DNA of 64,000 nucleotides from Pseudomonas luteola NBRC 103146. Lineage in GTDB: Bacteria > Pseudomonadota > Gammaproteobacteria > Pseudomonadales > Pseudomonadaceae. Below are positions 36,497 through 45,570 of this stretch, piece after piece. Position 1 is the stretch's first letter, and every line of letters begins with the position of its first letter. A program made the position numbers and the translations under genes. The stretch spans positions 62,001 through 126,000 of the forward strand of contig NZ_BDAE01000010.1 of the NCBI RefSeq assembly GCF_002091675.1, written 5' to 3'. Below the pieces are notes generated by a model, which was given only the letters and a program-made list of their open reading frames with translations, was not told where the DNA came from and ran no database searches.

Positions 36497-39400
36497 GACA
36501 GCACCTCCTGTGCGGCGATACGGCGCTCAGCACGACGCTCTACGAACGCACGGATCAGCACATAGAACAATGGAGTCAGTAGCAGGCCAAAGAAGGTCAC
36601 ACCCAGCATGCCGGAGAACACCGCAACGCCCATGGCATGACGCATCTCGGCACCTGCACCGGTAGACGTCACCAGCGGCACCACGCCCATGATGAAGGCA
36701 AAGCTGGTCATCAGGATCGGGCGTAGACGCAACCGGCATGCTTCCAGTACGGCGGCCACACGGTCCATGCCTTCTTCCTGTTTATCCTTGGCGAACTCCA
36801 CGATCAGAATTGCGTTTTTGCAGGCCAGGCCAACCAAGACGATCAGGCCGATCTGGGTAAAGATGTTGTTATCACTCCCGGACAGAATGACCCCTGTGAT
36901 AGCGCACAGAAGCGTCATTGGTACGATGAGAATAACGGCAAGCGGCAGGCTCCAGCTTTCGTACTGGGCAGCAAGCACCAGGAAGGCCAGCAGCACGCAC
37001 AGCGGGAAGACCAGGAAGGCCGTGTTGCCCGACAGGATTTGCTGGTAGGTCAGCTCGGTCCACTCGTAGGTCATGCCATTGGGCAACTCTTCCTTCATGA
37101 GTTTTTCCAGCGCGGCCTGTGCCTGGCCCGAGCTGTAACCGGGTGCCGGGGCGCCGTTGATTTCGGCTGTGATAAACCCGTTGTAGTGCATCACGCGGTC
37201 GGGGCCTGCGCTATCACTTACCTTCACGAAGGTAGACAGCGGCACCATCTCGCCCAGGTTGTTACGTACCTTCAGCTGGCCGATCTGGTCGGCTTCAAGG
37301 CGGAACTGCTGATCGGCTTGTACGTTGACCTGGAAGGTACGGCCAAAGCGGTTGAAGTCGTTGGCATACAGCGAGCCCAGATAAACCTGTAGCGTATCGA
37401 AGATATCGCTGATCGCAACGCCATGAGTTTTGGCTTTCTCACGATCAATATCGGCATCGATTTGCGGAACGTTGACCTGGTAACTGGAGAACAGGCCTGC
37501 CAGTTCCGGCACGCTCTGGCTTTTCGCAATGATGTTCTGCGTTTGGGCGAACAGCTCGTTATAGCCCAGGTTGCCTCGATCCTCGATTTGCACACGGAAA
37601 CCGCCGATGCTACCCAGGCCCTGAACCGGCGGAGGCGGGAAGATCGCGATGATCGAATCCTGAATAGAACTGAACTTGCCGTTGAGTGCACCTGCAATCG
37701 CGTTGGCTGACAGACTCGGGTCCTTACGCTCTTCGAAGGGCTTGAGTGTCACGAAAACAATGCCGCTGTTGGGGCTGTTGGTAAACCCATTGATGGAGAG
37801 TCCCGGGAACGCCACGGTGCTTTCCACGCCCGGATACTTGAGCGCGATATCGGACATCCGCTTGATGACGTCTTCGGTACGATCCAGCGTAGAAGCGTCA
37901 GGCAGCTGCGCAAAGGCGACCAGATACTGCTTGTCCTGCTGCGGCACGAAACCTGTAGGCGTGTTCGTCAGCCCAAACACCGTCAGCGCCATCAGACCGG
38001 CATAGACCACCAGCGCAATCGAGCCGCGGCGAAGCACACGTGCAACCACGCCTACATAGCCGTGACTGGCGCGTTCGAACATACGGTTGAATGGCGCGAA
38101 CAGCCAGCTGCCCAGCAGGCGATCCAGCAAGCGCGAAAAACGGTCCTTGGGAGCATCGTGTCCCTTGAGCAGGACGGCTGCCAGTGCAGGGGAGAGCGTA
38201 AGCGAGTTGAAGGCTGAGATGACCGTTGAAATAGCAATGGTCAGGGCGAACTGTCGATAGAACTGTCCCGTCAATCCGGAAATAAAGGCGGTGGGTACAA
38301 ACACAGCGCACAGCACTAGCGCGGTAGCGATGATAGGACCAGTTACTTCCCGCATCGCTCGCTGGGTTGCGGCAACCGGAGAGAGGCCCAGCCCAATGTT
38401 CCGTTCGACGTTTTCCACGACCACGATGGCATCGTCCACCACAATCCCAATAGCTAATACCAGCCCGAAAAGAGACAGTGCGTTCAGTGAAAACCCGAAC
38501 AAGTGCATCAAGGCGAACGTGCCGATCAGCGAAACCGGAACGGCTGCCAGCGGGATGATAGAGGCGCGCCAGGTTTGCAGGAACAGCACCACAACCAGCA
38601 CAACCAGCACAATGGCTTCAAAAAGGGTATGCACAACCGCTTCGATGGAGCCACGGACGAAGATCGTAGGGTCATAAACGATGGAGTAGTCCATACCCTG
38701 AGGGAAGCTCTTCTTCAGGTCAGCCATTCTCGCCCGCACCTGATTGGACAGGTCGATTGCGTTGGAGCCTGGACGCTGGAAGATCGGTATGGCGACGGCT
38801 GGTTTGTTGTTCAGCAGTGAACGCAGGGCGTACTGGTTCGAGCCCAATTCAACGCGCGCAATGTCCTTCACGCGGGTGATTTCACCATTTGCGCCGGCTC
38901 GAACGATGATGTTTTCGAACTCTTCCTCATTGACCAGGCGGCCTTGGGTGTTGATAGCCAGCTGGAAGCTGTTCGCGTTGGGCGCGGGCGGGGCGCCCAG
39001 AGAGCCTGCCGCAACCTGACGGTTTTGTTCGCGAATGGCGTTGACAACATCTGTTGCCGTCAGGCCACGGGAGGCCACCTTGTTCGGGTCAAGCCACACA
39101 CGCAGGGAATACTCGCCCATGCCGAACAGCTGGACATCACCCACACCGTCCAGGCGGGACAGCTCGTCCTTAATGTTGATCAGCGCATAGTTGGACAGGT
39201 ACAGCATGTCGTAGCGCTCATCGGGCGAGGTAAGGTGCACCACCATGGCCAGATCCGGTGAGGCTTTGTCAGCGGTTACACCAAGACGCTGCACTTCTTC
39301 AGGCAGCTTGGGCAGGGTGCGGGTGACACGGTTCTGCACCTGTACCTGCGCTGTATCCAGATCTGTGCCCAAGGCAAACGTAATGGTCAGCTTCATCTTG

Positions 39401-39663
39401 CCGTCGGCAGTGGCCTGGGACGACATATAGAGCATGTGCTCGACGCCGTTCATGGCTTGCTCCAGCGGGGCTGCCACGGTCTCGCCGATAACTTTGGGGT
39501 TGGCGCCCGGGAAGGTAGCGTTAACCACTACTGTGGGCGGCACGACTTCCGGGTATTCACTGATAGGAAGTTGAAAGAGCGAGACGGCTCCGCCGATCAG
39601 GATAATCAGCGAGAGAACGGCCGCGAAAATGGGACGCTTAATGAAGAACTGTGAGAAGTTCAT
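36493..39663 (-). CDS. mexF: RND efflux permease MexF
   Basis: A 1056-residue HAE1 RND transporter, the pump component of MexEF-OprN. The start at 39663 (MNFSQFFIKRPIFAAVLS) follows AAGGA with an eight-base gap; the frame upstream to 39699 is rejected. TM4 carries [15 protein letters not shown] and TM10 GLACKNAILIVEFAKDKQEEG; FQRPGSNAIDLSNQVR and YNGFITAEINGAPAPGYSSGQA are typical of the MexF group. Substrates in P. aeruginosa include fluoroquinolones, chloramphenicol and trimethoprim, plus quorum-signal precursors. It lies 94 bases after mexE. Confidence 0.93.
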   Translation of the reverse strand: MNFSQFFIKRPIFAAVLSLIILIGGAVSLFQLPISEYPEVVPPTVVVNATFPGANPKVIGETVAAPLEQAMNGVEHMLYMSSQATADGKMKLTITFALGTDLDTAQVQVQNRVTRTLPKLPEEVQRLGVTADKASPDLAMVVHLTSPDERYDMLYLSNYALINIKDELSRLDGVGDVQLFGMGEYSLRVWLDPNKVASRGLTATDVVNAIREQNRQVAAGSLGAPPAPNANSFQLAINTQGRLVNEEEFENIIVRAGANGEITRVKDIARVELGSNQYALRSLLNNKPAVAIPIFQRPGSNAIDLSNQVRARMADLKKSFPQGMDYSIVYDPTIFVRGSIEAVVHTLFEAIVLVVLVVVLFLQTWRASIIPLAAVPVSLIGTFALMHLFGFSLNALSLFGLVLAIGIVVDDAIVVVENVERNIGLGLSPVAATQRAMREVTGPIIATALVLCAVFVPTAFISGLTGQFYRQFALTIAISTVISAFNSLTLSPALAAVLLKGHDAPKDRFSRLLDRLLGSWLFAPFNRMFERASHGYVGVVARVLRRGSIALVVYAGLMALTVFGLTNTPTGFVPQQDKQYLVAFAQLPDASTLDRTEDVIKRMSDIALKYPGVESTVAFPGLSINGFTNSPNSGIVFVTLKPFEERKDPSLSANAIAGALNGKFSSIQDSIIAIFPPPPVQGLGSIGGFRVQIEDRGNLGYNELFAQTQNIIAKSQSVPELAGLFSSYQVNVPQIDADIDREKAKTHGVAISDIFDTLQVYLGSLYANDFNRFGRTFQVNVQADQQFRLEADQIGQLKVRNNLGEMVPLSTFVKVSDSAGPDRVMHYNGFITAEINGAPAPGYSSGQAQAALEKLMKEELPNGMTYEWTELTYQQILSGNTAFLVFPLCVLLAFLVLAAQYESWSLPLAVILIVPMTLLCAITGVILSGSDNNIFTQIGLIVLVGLACKNAILIVEFAKDKQEEGMDRVAAVLEACRLRLRPILMTSFAFIMGVVPLVTSTGAGAEMRHAMGVAVFSGMLGVTFFGLLLTPLFYVLIRAFVERRAERRIAAQEVLS

Positions 39664-39757
39664 CGGACCATTCCTTTGTAAACGCGAGCAACAGGGCACC
39701 GTCGCTCTCCTGGTAGAAGAGCGAGGCGCATGGGCTTGGCGGCAGGGTTAGACGGTG

Positions 39758-40990
39758 TTAGCGACGCGTATCGTTGGCAGTAAGCTGAATCGGCTTGTCC
39801 GGCAGAGGCAGGCTTTTCGCTACCAGCTCGCGCTGATGCTTGAGTGCAGCCAGGGTAGCCTCGTCAGCCATGGGTACGATCTGAGCATCTGCCTGGGAGC
39901 CCGGACGGATGCGTTGCAGGCCATTGATGATGACCTTGTCATTGCTGGCCAGACCTGTACGGACGATCCGCAGCCCTTCGATTTTCGGACCCAGTTCAAC
40001 CGAGCGGTAATCCACGGTGCCGTCGTCTTTGACTACCAGCACGTATTTTTTGCCCAGATCAGTACCTACAGCCTCATCCTTGATGAGCATCGCGTTATAG
40101 GTACCGCTGCCAACCAGCTTCAGCCTTGCATAGAGCCCGGGAGTAAACTGGCCATCAGTGTTTTCGAATACGGCCCGTCCACGAATGGTGCCTGTACGGG
40201 GATCAACCTGGTTATCAAGAAAGTTCATCTTGCCTAGGTGAGGGTGGCCGGTTTCGCTGGAAAGCCCCATAAAGACCGGACTGGTTTCGCCCCGCACACC
40301 TTGGCGTTTCAAGTCGGAATACTTGAGGAAAACACGTTCATCAGCATCGAAATAGGCATACACCTTGTCGGTGGATACCAGCGTGGTGAGCTGGCTTTCC
40401 CCAGCATTTACCAGGTTACCCGCGGTGACCTCGGCCCGGCCAACGCGACCTGTAATGGGGGCGGTAACTTGAGTAAAGCTCAGGTTCAGACGAGCTGCGT
40501 CCAGTTCGGCTTGCGTAGCGGCAAGCGTCGCCTTGGCTTCCAATGCGTCGCTGGTGCGGGCATCCGCTACTTCGGCAGAGATCGCATTGCTTGAGCGCAA
40601 GCGCTCGCCACGTTGTGCTTCATTCTGAGCCCGATCCAGATGAGCCTTGGCCTGTTGCAGCTGCGCTTCCAGACGCTTCACTTCGGCCTGGAAGGGGCGG
40701 GGGTCGATCTGGAAAAGCAGGTCGCCTTTCTTAACTAAGGTGCCTTCCTGAAAGACAACCCGATCGATATAGCCCGAAACGCGCGGACGAATGATGACAG
40801 ACTCGGGCGCTTCGAGGCGGCCGGTAACCTCATCCCATTCCGTGATCGGTTGTTGAATGACCTGAGCGGCGCTGACCTTGGGCTTTGCTGGTGCTGTGGC
40901 CGACGCATCAGGCTTGTTGTCGCAGGCACTGAGCAATAGAACGCTGGCTAATGCCAGAGAAGATCGCCAGAGAGTGGAAGACTGTTCCAT
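39758..40990 (-). CDS. mexE: RND efflux periplasmic adaptor MexE
   Basis: The membrane fusion lipoprotein of MexEF-OprN, 410 residues. It has a lipoprotein signal with LLSAC (Cys23), lipoyl half-motifs (RPRVSGYIDRVVFQEGTLVKKGDLLFQIDPRPF and FTQVTAPITGRVGRAEVTAGNLV), a coiled coil between them and a beta-barrel domain (TGTIRGRAVFENTDGQFTPGLYARLKL). It is the first gene of the operon. The 170-base region between it and mexT contains two MexT-box-like sequences around 41077-41132, so it is probably switched on by MexT. Confidence 0.93.
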   Translation of the reverse strand: MEQSSTLWRSSLALASVLLLSACDNKPDASATAPAKPKVSAAQVIQQPITEWDEVTGRLEAPESVIIRPRVSGYIDRVVFQEGTLVKKGDLLFQIDPRPFQAEVKRLEAQLQQAKAHLDRAQNEAQRGERLRSSNAISAEVADARTSDALEAKATLAATQAELDAARLNLSFTQVTAPITGRVGRAEVTAGNLVNAGESQLTTLVSTDKVYAYFDADERVFLKYSDLKRQGVRGETSPVFMGLSSETGHPHLGKMNFLDNQVDPRTGTIRGRAVFENTDGQFTPGLYARLKLVGSGTYNAMLIKDEAVGTDLGKKYVLVVKDDGTVDYRSVELGPKIEGLRIVRTGLASNDKVIINGLQRIRPGSQADAQIVPMADEATLAALKHQRELVAKSLPLPDKPIQLTANDTRR

Positions 40991-41076
40991 GTTCGTTTCC
41001 GCCGGACAAAGTGAGGAAAATTTAAGTACGGCGGAGTCTGGCTCAAGGGTCTGACACGATCGAATCGAACACTCTG

Positions 41077-41100
41077 AATTTAACTATCGATCAAAATGAT
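41077..41100 (-). promoter_or_regulatory. MexT-box-like site upstream of mexE
   Basis: On the minus strand the sequence reads ATCA-N5-ATCGAT-N4-AAATT, close to the MexT recognition pattern I recall (ATCA-N5-GTCGAT-N4-ACYAT): the first two blocks match 9 of 10, the last block only 2 of 5. It lies 87-110 bases before the mexE start. Confidence 0.55.
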
Positions 41101-41107
41101 AAAAGCC

Positions 41108-41132
41108 TTCAAATGTATCGATAGCAGACTAT
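41108..41132 (+). promoter_or_regulatory. Second, inverted MexT-box-like site upstream of mexE
   Basis: On + the sequence reads TTCA-N5-ATCGAT-N5-ACTAT. It shares the ATCGATAG core with the neighbouring site but faces the other way, and its last block fits ACYAT exactly with one extra spacer base. Paired sites in opposite orientation would suit a LysR-type tetramer. Confidence 0.45.
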
Positions 41133-41159
41133 TTTTAGCTATGTAATACCAGCCCATAA

Positions 41160-42074
41160 CTATAAACTGTCTGGATCTCCCACAAACATTTGTATACGAG
41201 AGCGTAACCAGCGTTCGGCAGGATCGTTATCGTGCACACCGCTCCAGGCCATGGAGAGTTCAAAGGATTGCACCTCTAGAGGTGGGTCCTCAATGCGCAA
41301 GCCGCCATTGGAAGCCAATACCTGGGCGGTGTAGTCAGGGACGGTAGCTAGCAGGTCCGTATTGGTCAGCAGTGTTCCCAGACCGTTGAACTGGGGGACT
41401 GCCAGCACGACGCGCCTCTGCTTGCCCAGCGTGGCCAGCGCATCATCGATAAAGCCACTCAGGTCTCCAGCAGGCGATACCAGAGCATGAGGGCGAGCAC
41501 AAAAGTCGTCCAAGGTCAGCGTGCCGGGAATGGAATCGGCCCGAAGCACTTTTGAGCGCGAGCGCCGCAAGGTCTTGCGTTTGGCATTGGCGGGCAGCTC
41601 GGAGGTGTAGGCAACGCCTACAGTTATCTCGCCGGAGGCCAGTTGGCTGGAAATGTTCAGGTAGTTGGTTCGGCGTATGACCAAGGCTACTCCGGGTGCC
41701 TCTGCGCGAAGGCGCCTGAGCAGGGGCGGCAGCAGGGCAAACTCGACGTCGTCCGACAGTCCTATTCTGAATACGCGATCGGCGCTTGCCGGTTCGAAAT
41801 TCTGTGCGCGGCTCATGGCCGAGGAGATTGAGTCCAGGGCTGGTGAAAGCAGGCCGAAGATCTCCATGGCACGGGGTGTAGGTTCCATCGTACGGCCGGT
41901 GCGGACCAGCAATGGATCGTCAAACAGGCTGCGCAGACGGGCAAGGGCGGCGCTGATGGCAGGCTGGCCCAGGAAGAGCTTTTCAGCAGCGCGGGTTACG
42001 CTCCGCTCCCGCATCAATGTCTCGAACACAATCAACAGGTTGAGGTCTACTCGGCGAAGATCGTTGCGATTCAT
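41160..42074 (-). CDS. mexT: LysR-type regulator MexT
   Basis: The activator of mexEF-oprN. The 304-residue product agrees closely with the P. aeruginosa MexT sequence I remember: MNRNDLRRVDLNLLIVFETLM, SVTRAAEKLFLGQPAISAALARLRSLFDDPLLVRTGR (helix-turn-helix), LPANAKRKTLRRS, DDFCARPHALVSPAGDLSGFIDDAL, VVLAVPQFNGLGTLL and the C-terminus RSRIQMFVGDPDSL. The frame is intact, without the inactivating repeat insertion seen in some P. aeruginosa strains. Its place between mexE and the divergent mexS is the ancestral arrangement. Confidence 0.95.
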   Translation of the reverse strand: MNRNDLRRVDLNLLIVFETLMRERSVTRAAEKLFLGQPAISAALARLRSLFDDPLLVRTGRTMEPTPRAMEIFGLLSPALDSISSAMSRAQNFEPASADRVFRIGLSDDVEFALLPPLLRRLRAEAPGVALVIRRTNYLNISSQLASGEITVGVAYTSELPANAKRKTLRRSRSKVLRADSIPGTLTLDDFCARPHALVSPAGDLSGFIDDALATLGKQRRVVLAVPQFNGLGTLLTNTDLLATVPDYTAQVLASNGGLRIEDPPLEVQSFELSMAWSGVHDNDPAERWLRSRIQMFVGDPDSL

Positions 42075-42165
42075 GGTATGCCCTTAACCGTGGCCATGCA
42101 TTTGTTCGAGCGCATGAGACTGTAGTGAGTCGAGGGCGGCGTCAAGCCTTGCATCACTGACATTC

Positions 42166-42180
42166 ATGACAACTATCGAT
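42166..42180. promoter_or_regulatory. MexT-like motif between mexT and mexS
   Basis: AACTATCGAT on + (42171-42180) is identical to the ten bases of the site before mexE. Read on the minus strand it gives ATCGAT-N4-GTCAT, a good fit to the right part of the MexT box, but no ATCA block precedes it. It is 73 bases before the mexS start. Confidence 0.45.
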
Positions 42181-42253
42181 ACGGGCGGGTAGCGTTGAGG
42201 CGCCAGCTTGGATACAGTCCGTAGCCATACGGAATCCACCAAAGAGGTTTGCG

Positions 42254-43270
42254 ATGTCCCGTGTGATTCGCTTTCACCAGTTCGGCAGTGCTGATGTCCT
42301 GTGCTGCGAAAACCAACCCACTCCTGAGCCTGGTGCAGGGGAAGTACTGGTGCGTGTACAGGCGCTGGGCGTATGTTGGGGCGACGTGCTCTGGCGGCAG
42401 AACCTGGCCGATGAGCCTGCCACATTGCCGGCTGGGTTTGGTTCTGAGCTGGCGGGTGAGGTTGTGTCCGTGGGCGAGGGCGTCCGCCATTTCCAACCAG
42501 GCATGCGAGTGGCCAGCTTTCCTGCGCACTCGATCAACCAGTATCCGGCCAGTGGTGACATGGTGCTGATGCCCCAGCAGGCATTGACCGAATACCCTGA
42601 TACGCTGACGCCGGCTGAAGCGGCAGTTCATTATGCCGGTCTGCTGCTGGCCTATTTTGCCCTGGTAGACCTGGCTCAGCTCAAGGCCGGACAGCAGGTA
42701 CTGGTTACCGAAGCCAGCAACTGCGTAGGCCCGGCGGTGGTTCAGCTGGCGACCGCCTTGGGTGCACAGGTGATCGCGGCTACCAGCGAGTCGGAAAACC
42801 GTGCACTGCTCAAAGGGCTGGGTGCTGTGAAGGTCGTATCGACCGATGAGCAGGATCTGGTGCTGGAAGTAGAGCGTTTTACCGAGAGTCGCGGCGTTGA
42901 GGTTGTACTGGATGCGCTATGTGGTCCGCAGCTGTCCCGCCTGGGTGATATTGCCGCGACACGGGGCAAGCTGATCATTTACGGGATGGGTGGCGGTAAC
43001 GAGGCGTCCTTTCCGGCTTGCGCTGCGTTCAAGAAGCACCTGCAGATTTTCCGGCATAGCGTCCTGGATTTTACAGGTCATCCAGAGCTTGGCCTGGAGC
43101 CCCATGCCGAGGCGGTACAACGGGCGCTGACGGTGATCAATCAAATGACCCGGGATGGTCTGCTCAAGCCCATCGTTGCGCATACGCTGCCGTTTGACCA
43201 GTTCGTGGAAGCCCATCGGCTTGTAGAAAACGAATGCCTCAAGGGGCGGGTCGTCTTGACCGTTGAGTAA
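42254..43270 (+). CDS. mexS: NADPH:quinone-type oxidoreductase MexS
   Basis: A 338-residue zinc-independent medium-chain dehydrogenase/quinone oxidoreductase. It begins MSRVIRFHQFGSADVL, has the GroES-like substrate domain (about 1-125) and a Rossmann domain with the nucleotide-binding stretch QQVLVTEASNCVGPAVVQLATALGAQVIAAT. In P. aeruginosa MexS (PA2491) lies divergent to mexT and its loss turns MexT on and mexEF-oprN up, presumably because a toxic electrophile builds up. The same divergent arrangement here supports the name. AGAGG precedes the start. Confidence 0.92.
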   Translation: MSRVIRFHQFGSADVLCCENQPTPEPGAGEVLVRVQALGVCWGDVLWRQNLADEPATLPAGFGSELAGEVVSVGEGVRHFQPGMRVASFPAHSINQYPASGDMVLMPQQALTEYPDTLTPAEAAVHYAGLLLAYFALVDLAQLKAGQQVLVTEASNCVGPAVVQLATALGAQVIAATSESENRALLKGLGAVKVVSTDEQDLVLEVERFTESRGVEVVLDALCGPQLSRLGDIAATRGKLIIYGMGGGNEASFPACAAFKKHLQIFRHSVLDFTGHPELGLEPHAEAVQRALTVINQMTRDGLLKPIVAHTLPFDQFVEAHRLVENECLKGRVVLTVE

Positions 43271-43386
43271 GTAGACGGGCAGTGCGCCTGCAATGCGTTG
43301 CCCGACACGCCTGATTTCTTCCCCCCGCCTGTGCTGCAGCCGAGTCAACCGTTCGGCTGCTTGCAACTTATCTCCATCAATAGCCT

Positions 43387-43415
43387 GAACTTTTCCCTTA
43401 GGCGTCGGCTCAGTA
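43387..43415 (+). promoter_or_regulatory. Candidate AlgU (sigma-22/RpoE-like) promoter for the glgE operon
   Basis: GAACTT at 43387-43392 and TCAGTA at 43410-43415 are separated by 17 bases, the spacing and core of AlgU/RpoE promoters (GAACTT-N16/17-TCtga). It points toward glgE, whose start is at 43549. Osmotic-stress control of trehalose genes makes this plausible; it is a sequence match only. Confidence 0.45.
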
Positions 43416-43548
43416 TTTCATACCTATTGGGCTCAGCGCGGTAGAGGTTATGACCCTCCGCCGCACCCGCCACAAGGCATCGAAGGATGTTCCGATCGCC
43501 GGAAGCTGGGCATGAGCCAGCCAACAGCACTTTAAGGAGTCAGGCTCG

Positions 43549-45552
43549 ATGTCGAATACCGATCTCCCCGGTTCACTCGCTTATCTACCTTATGACCCGG
43601 AAACGGCGTCGCAAACACCGAGAATTGCCATCGAGTCGGTCAGTCCGACAGTGGATAACGGACAATTCGCTGCCAAGGGCATCGCCGGCCAGCCCATTAC
43701 CGTAAAGACCACCATTTTCGCAGACGGGCACGACAAGCTGGCCGCCTGCGTACTGTGGCGCGTGGAGGGTGCTGAAGACTGGCAGCGAGTACCGCTGGAG
43801 CTTCAAACCAATGACCTCTGGCTGTGCGAGTTCACGCCGGTACAGGTGGCTCGACATGAATTTGTCGTTCAAGCGTGGTGGGATGTGTACGGCAGTTACC
43901 GCTACGAGCTTGAAAAGAAATATGGCGCTGGTGTGCCGATCGGACTTGAGTTACAGGAAGGACGCATCCATCTGGAGCAGGCCCTGACTCGTGCGGATGA
44001 CGAGGTGCGGCCCGGTCTGGAATCCTTGCTGGTACGGTTCGATCAGTGCGCTACCGAAGGTGACAAGGTGGCTTTGTTGCTTAGCTCGGAAACTGAGCGC
44101 AACATGCGCGACGCAGATGCCTATCCGCATCTGACCCACAGCGTCGAGTACCCGTTGGACATTGAGCGCCTCAAGGCACAATTCGCCAGCTGGTATGAAC
44201 TCTTTCCCCGCTCGATCACTAATGACCCACAGCGTCACGGCACCTTTCGCGATGTAATCGGTGAGCTGCCTCGTGTACGTGACATGGGCTTCGATGTCCT
44301 GTACTTCCCACCGATCCATCCGATCGGTCTCGCCCACCGCAAGGGCAAGAACAATACCCTGGGTGCGGGCCCTGATCAGCCTGGCAGCCCTTATGCCATT
44401 GGTAGTCCCGATGGTGGCCATGATGCCGTACATCCGCAACTCGGAACGCTTGAAGATTTCCGTGCGCTGGTTGCCGCAGCGGCTGATCATGGTCTTGAAA
44501 TCGCACTCGACTTTGCCATCCAATGTTCACCTGATCATCCCTGGCTCAAGGAGCATCCGGGCTGGTTCTCCTGGCGTCCTGATGGCTCCATGCGCTACGC
44601 GGAAAACCCGCCCAAAAAGTACCAGGACATCGTCAACGTCGATTTTTATGCCAAGGATTCCGTCCCGGACCTCTGGCTCGCGCTGCGTGATGTGGTCTGG
44701 CATTGGGTGGAGCAGGGCGTCAAGATTTTCCGGGTCGATAACCCCCACACCAAGCCATTGCCGTTCTGGGAATGGCTGATTGCGGATATCCGTGGCCGTG
44801 ACCCAGAAGTCATGTTCCTGGCCGAGGCCTTTACCAAGCCAGCGATGATGGCGCGTTTGGGCAAAGTCGGATATTCGCAGAGCTATACCTATTTTACCTG
44901 GCGCAATACAAAGGCTGAGCTGACGGAATATTTCACACAGCTCAATAGTTCGCCCTGGCGCGAATGCTATCGGCCCAACTTCTTTGTTAACACGCCGGAC
45001 ATCAATCCGGTTTTCCTACAGACCAGTGGGCGTCCAGGGTTTTTGATTCGCGCAGCGCTGGCCACCATGGGGTCGGGCCTGTGGGGCATGTATTCAGGTT
45101 TTGAGTTGTGTGAAGGCACGCCGCTAACGCCCGGCAAGGAAGAATATCTGGATTCCGAGAAGTACGAGTTGCGCCCCCGCAACTGGTATGCGCCGGGCAA
45201 CATCATGGCGGAAGTTGCACAGCTCAACCGGATCCGCAAGCAGAACCCTGCTCTCCAGACACATCTGGGGATCAAGTTCTACAACGTGTTCAATGACAAC
45301 ATCATCCTGTTCGGCAAGTACACGCCTGATCTCAGCAATTTCGTACTAGTGGCAATCAATCTTGATCCCCATAACGCCCAGGAAGGCCACTTTGAACTCC
45401 CCTTGTGGGAATTCGGACTCGACGATAATGCATCCATGCATGGCGAAGACCTCATGACCGGCCACCGCTGGACATGGCACGGGAAAACACAATGGACGCG
45501 TCTCGATCCTTCCATGCCATTTGGCATATGGCGTATCCGCCCGGCCATCTAG
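43549..45552 (+). CDS. glgE: Alpha-1,4-glucan:maltose-1-phosphate maltosyltransferase GlgE
   Basis: GlgE (GH13_3) adds maltosyl units from maltose-1-phosphate to linear alpha-1,4-glucan. The 667-residue product has the N-terminal beta-sandwich (about 20-130), a helical insert, and the catalytic barrel with VLYFPPIHPIG, the nucleophile in FRVDNPHTKP (Asp397) and the acid/base in FLAEAFTKP (Glu426). AAGGAG lies ten bases ahead of the start. It is first in a three-gene operon with treS-mak and glgB: TreS-Mak supplies maltose-1-phosphate, GlgE polymerises it and GlgB branches it. The pathway is best known from mycobacteria. Confidence 0.95.
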   Translation: MSNTDLPGSLAYLPYDPETASQTPRIAIESVSPTVDNGQFAAKGIAGQPITVKTTIFADGHDKLAACVLWRVEGAEDWQRVPLELQTNDLWLCEFTPVQVARHEFVVQAWWDVYGSYRYELEKKYGAGVPIGLELQEGRIHLEQALTRADDEVRPGLESLLVRFDQCATEGDKVALLLSSETERNMRDADAYPHLTHSVEYPLDIERLKAQFASWYELFPRSITNDPQRHGTFRDVIGELPRVRDMGFDVLYFPPIHPIGLAHRKGKNNTLGAGPDQPGSPYAIGSPDGGHDAVHPQLGTLEDFRALVAAAADHGLEIALDFAIQCSPDHPWLKEHPGWFSWRPDGSMRYAENPPKKYQDIVNVDFYAKDSVPDLWLALRDVVWHWVEQGVKIFRVDNPHTKPLPFWEWLIADIRGRDPEVMFLAEAFTKPAMMARLGKVGYSQSYTYFTWRNTKAELTEYFTQLNSSPWRECYRPNFFVNTPDINPVFLQTSGRPGFLIRAALATMGSGLWGMYSGFELCEGTPLTPGKEEYLDSEKYELRPRNWYAPGNIMAEVAQLNRIRKQNPALQTHLGIKFYNVFNDNIILFGKYTPDLSNFVLVAINLDPHNAQEGHFELPLWEFGLDDNASMHGEDLMTGHRWTWHGKTQWTRLDPSMPFGIWRIRPAI

Positions 45553-45570
45553 GCCAAAGGAAGACTATAA

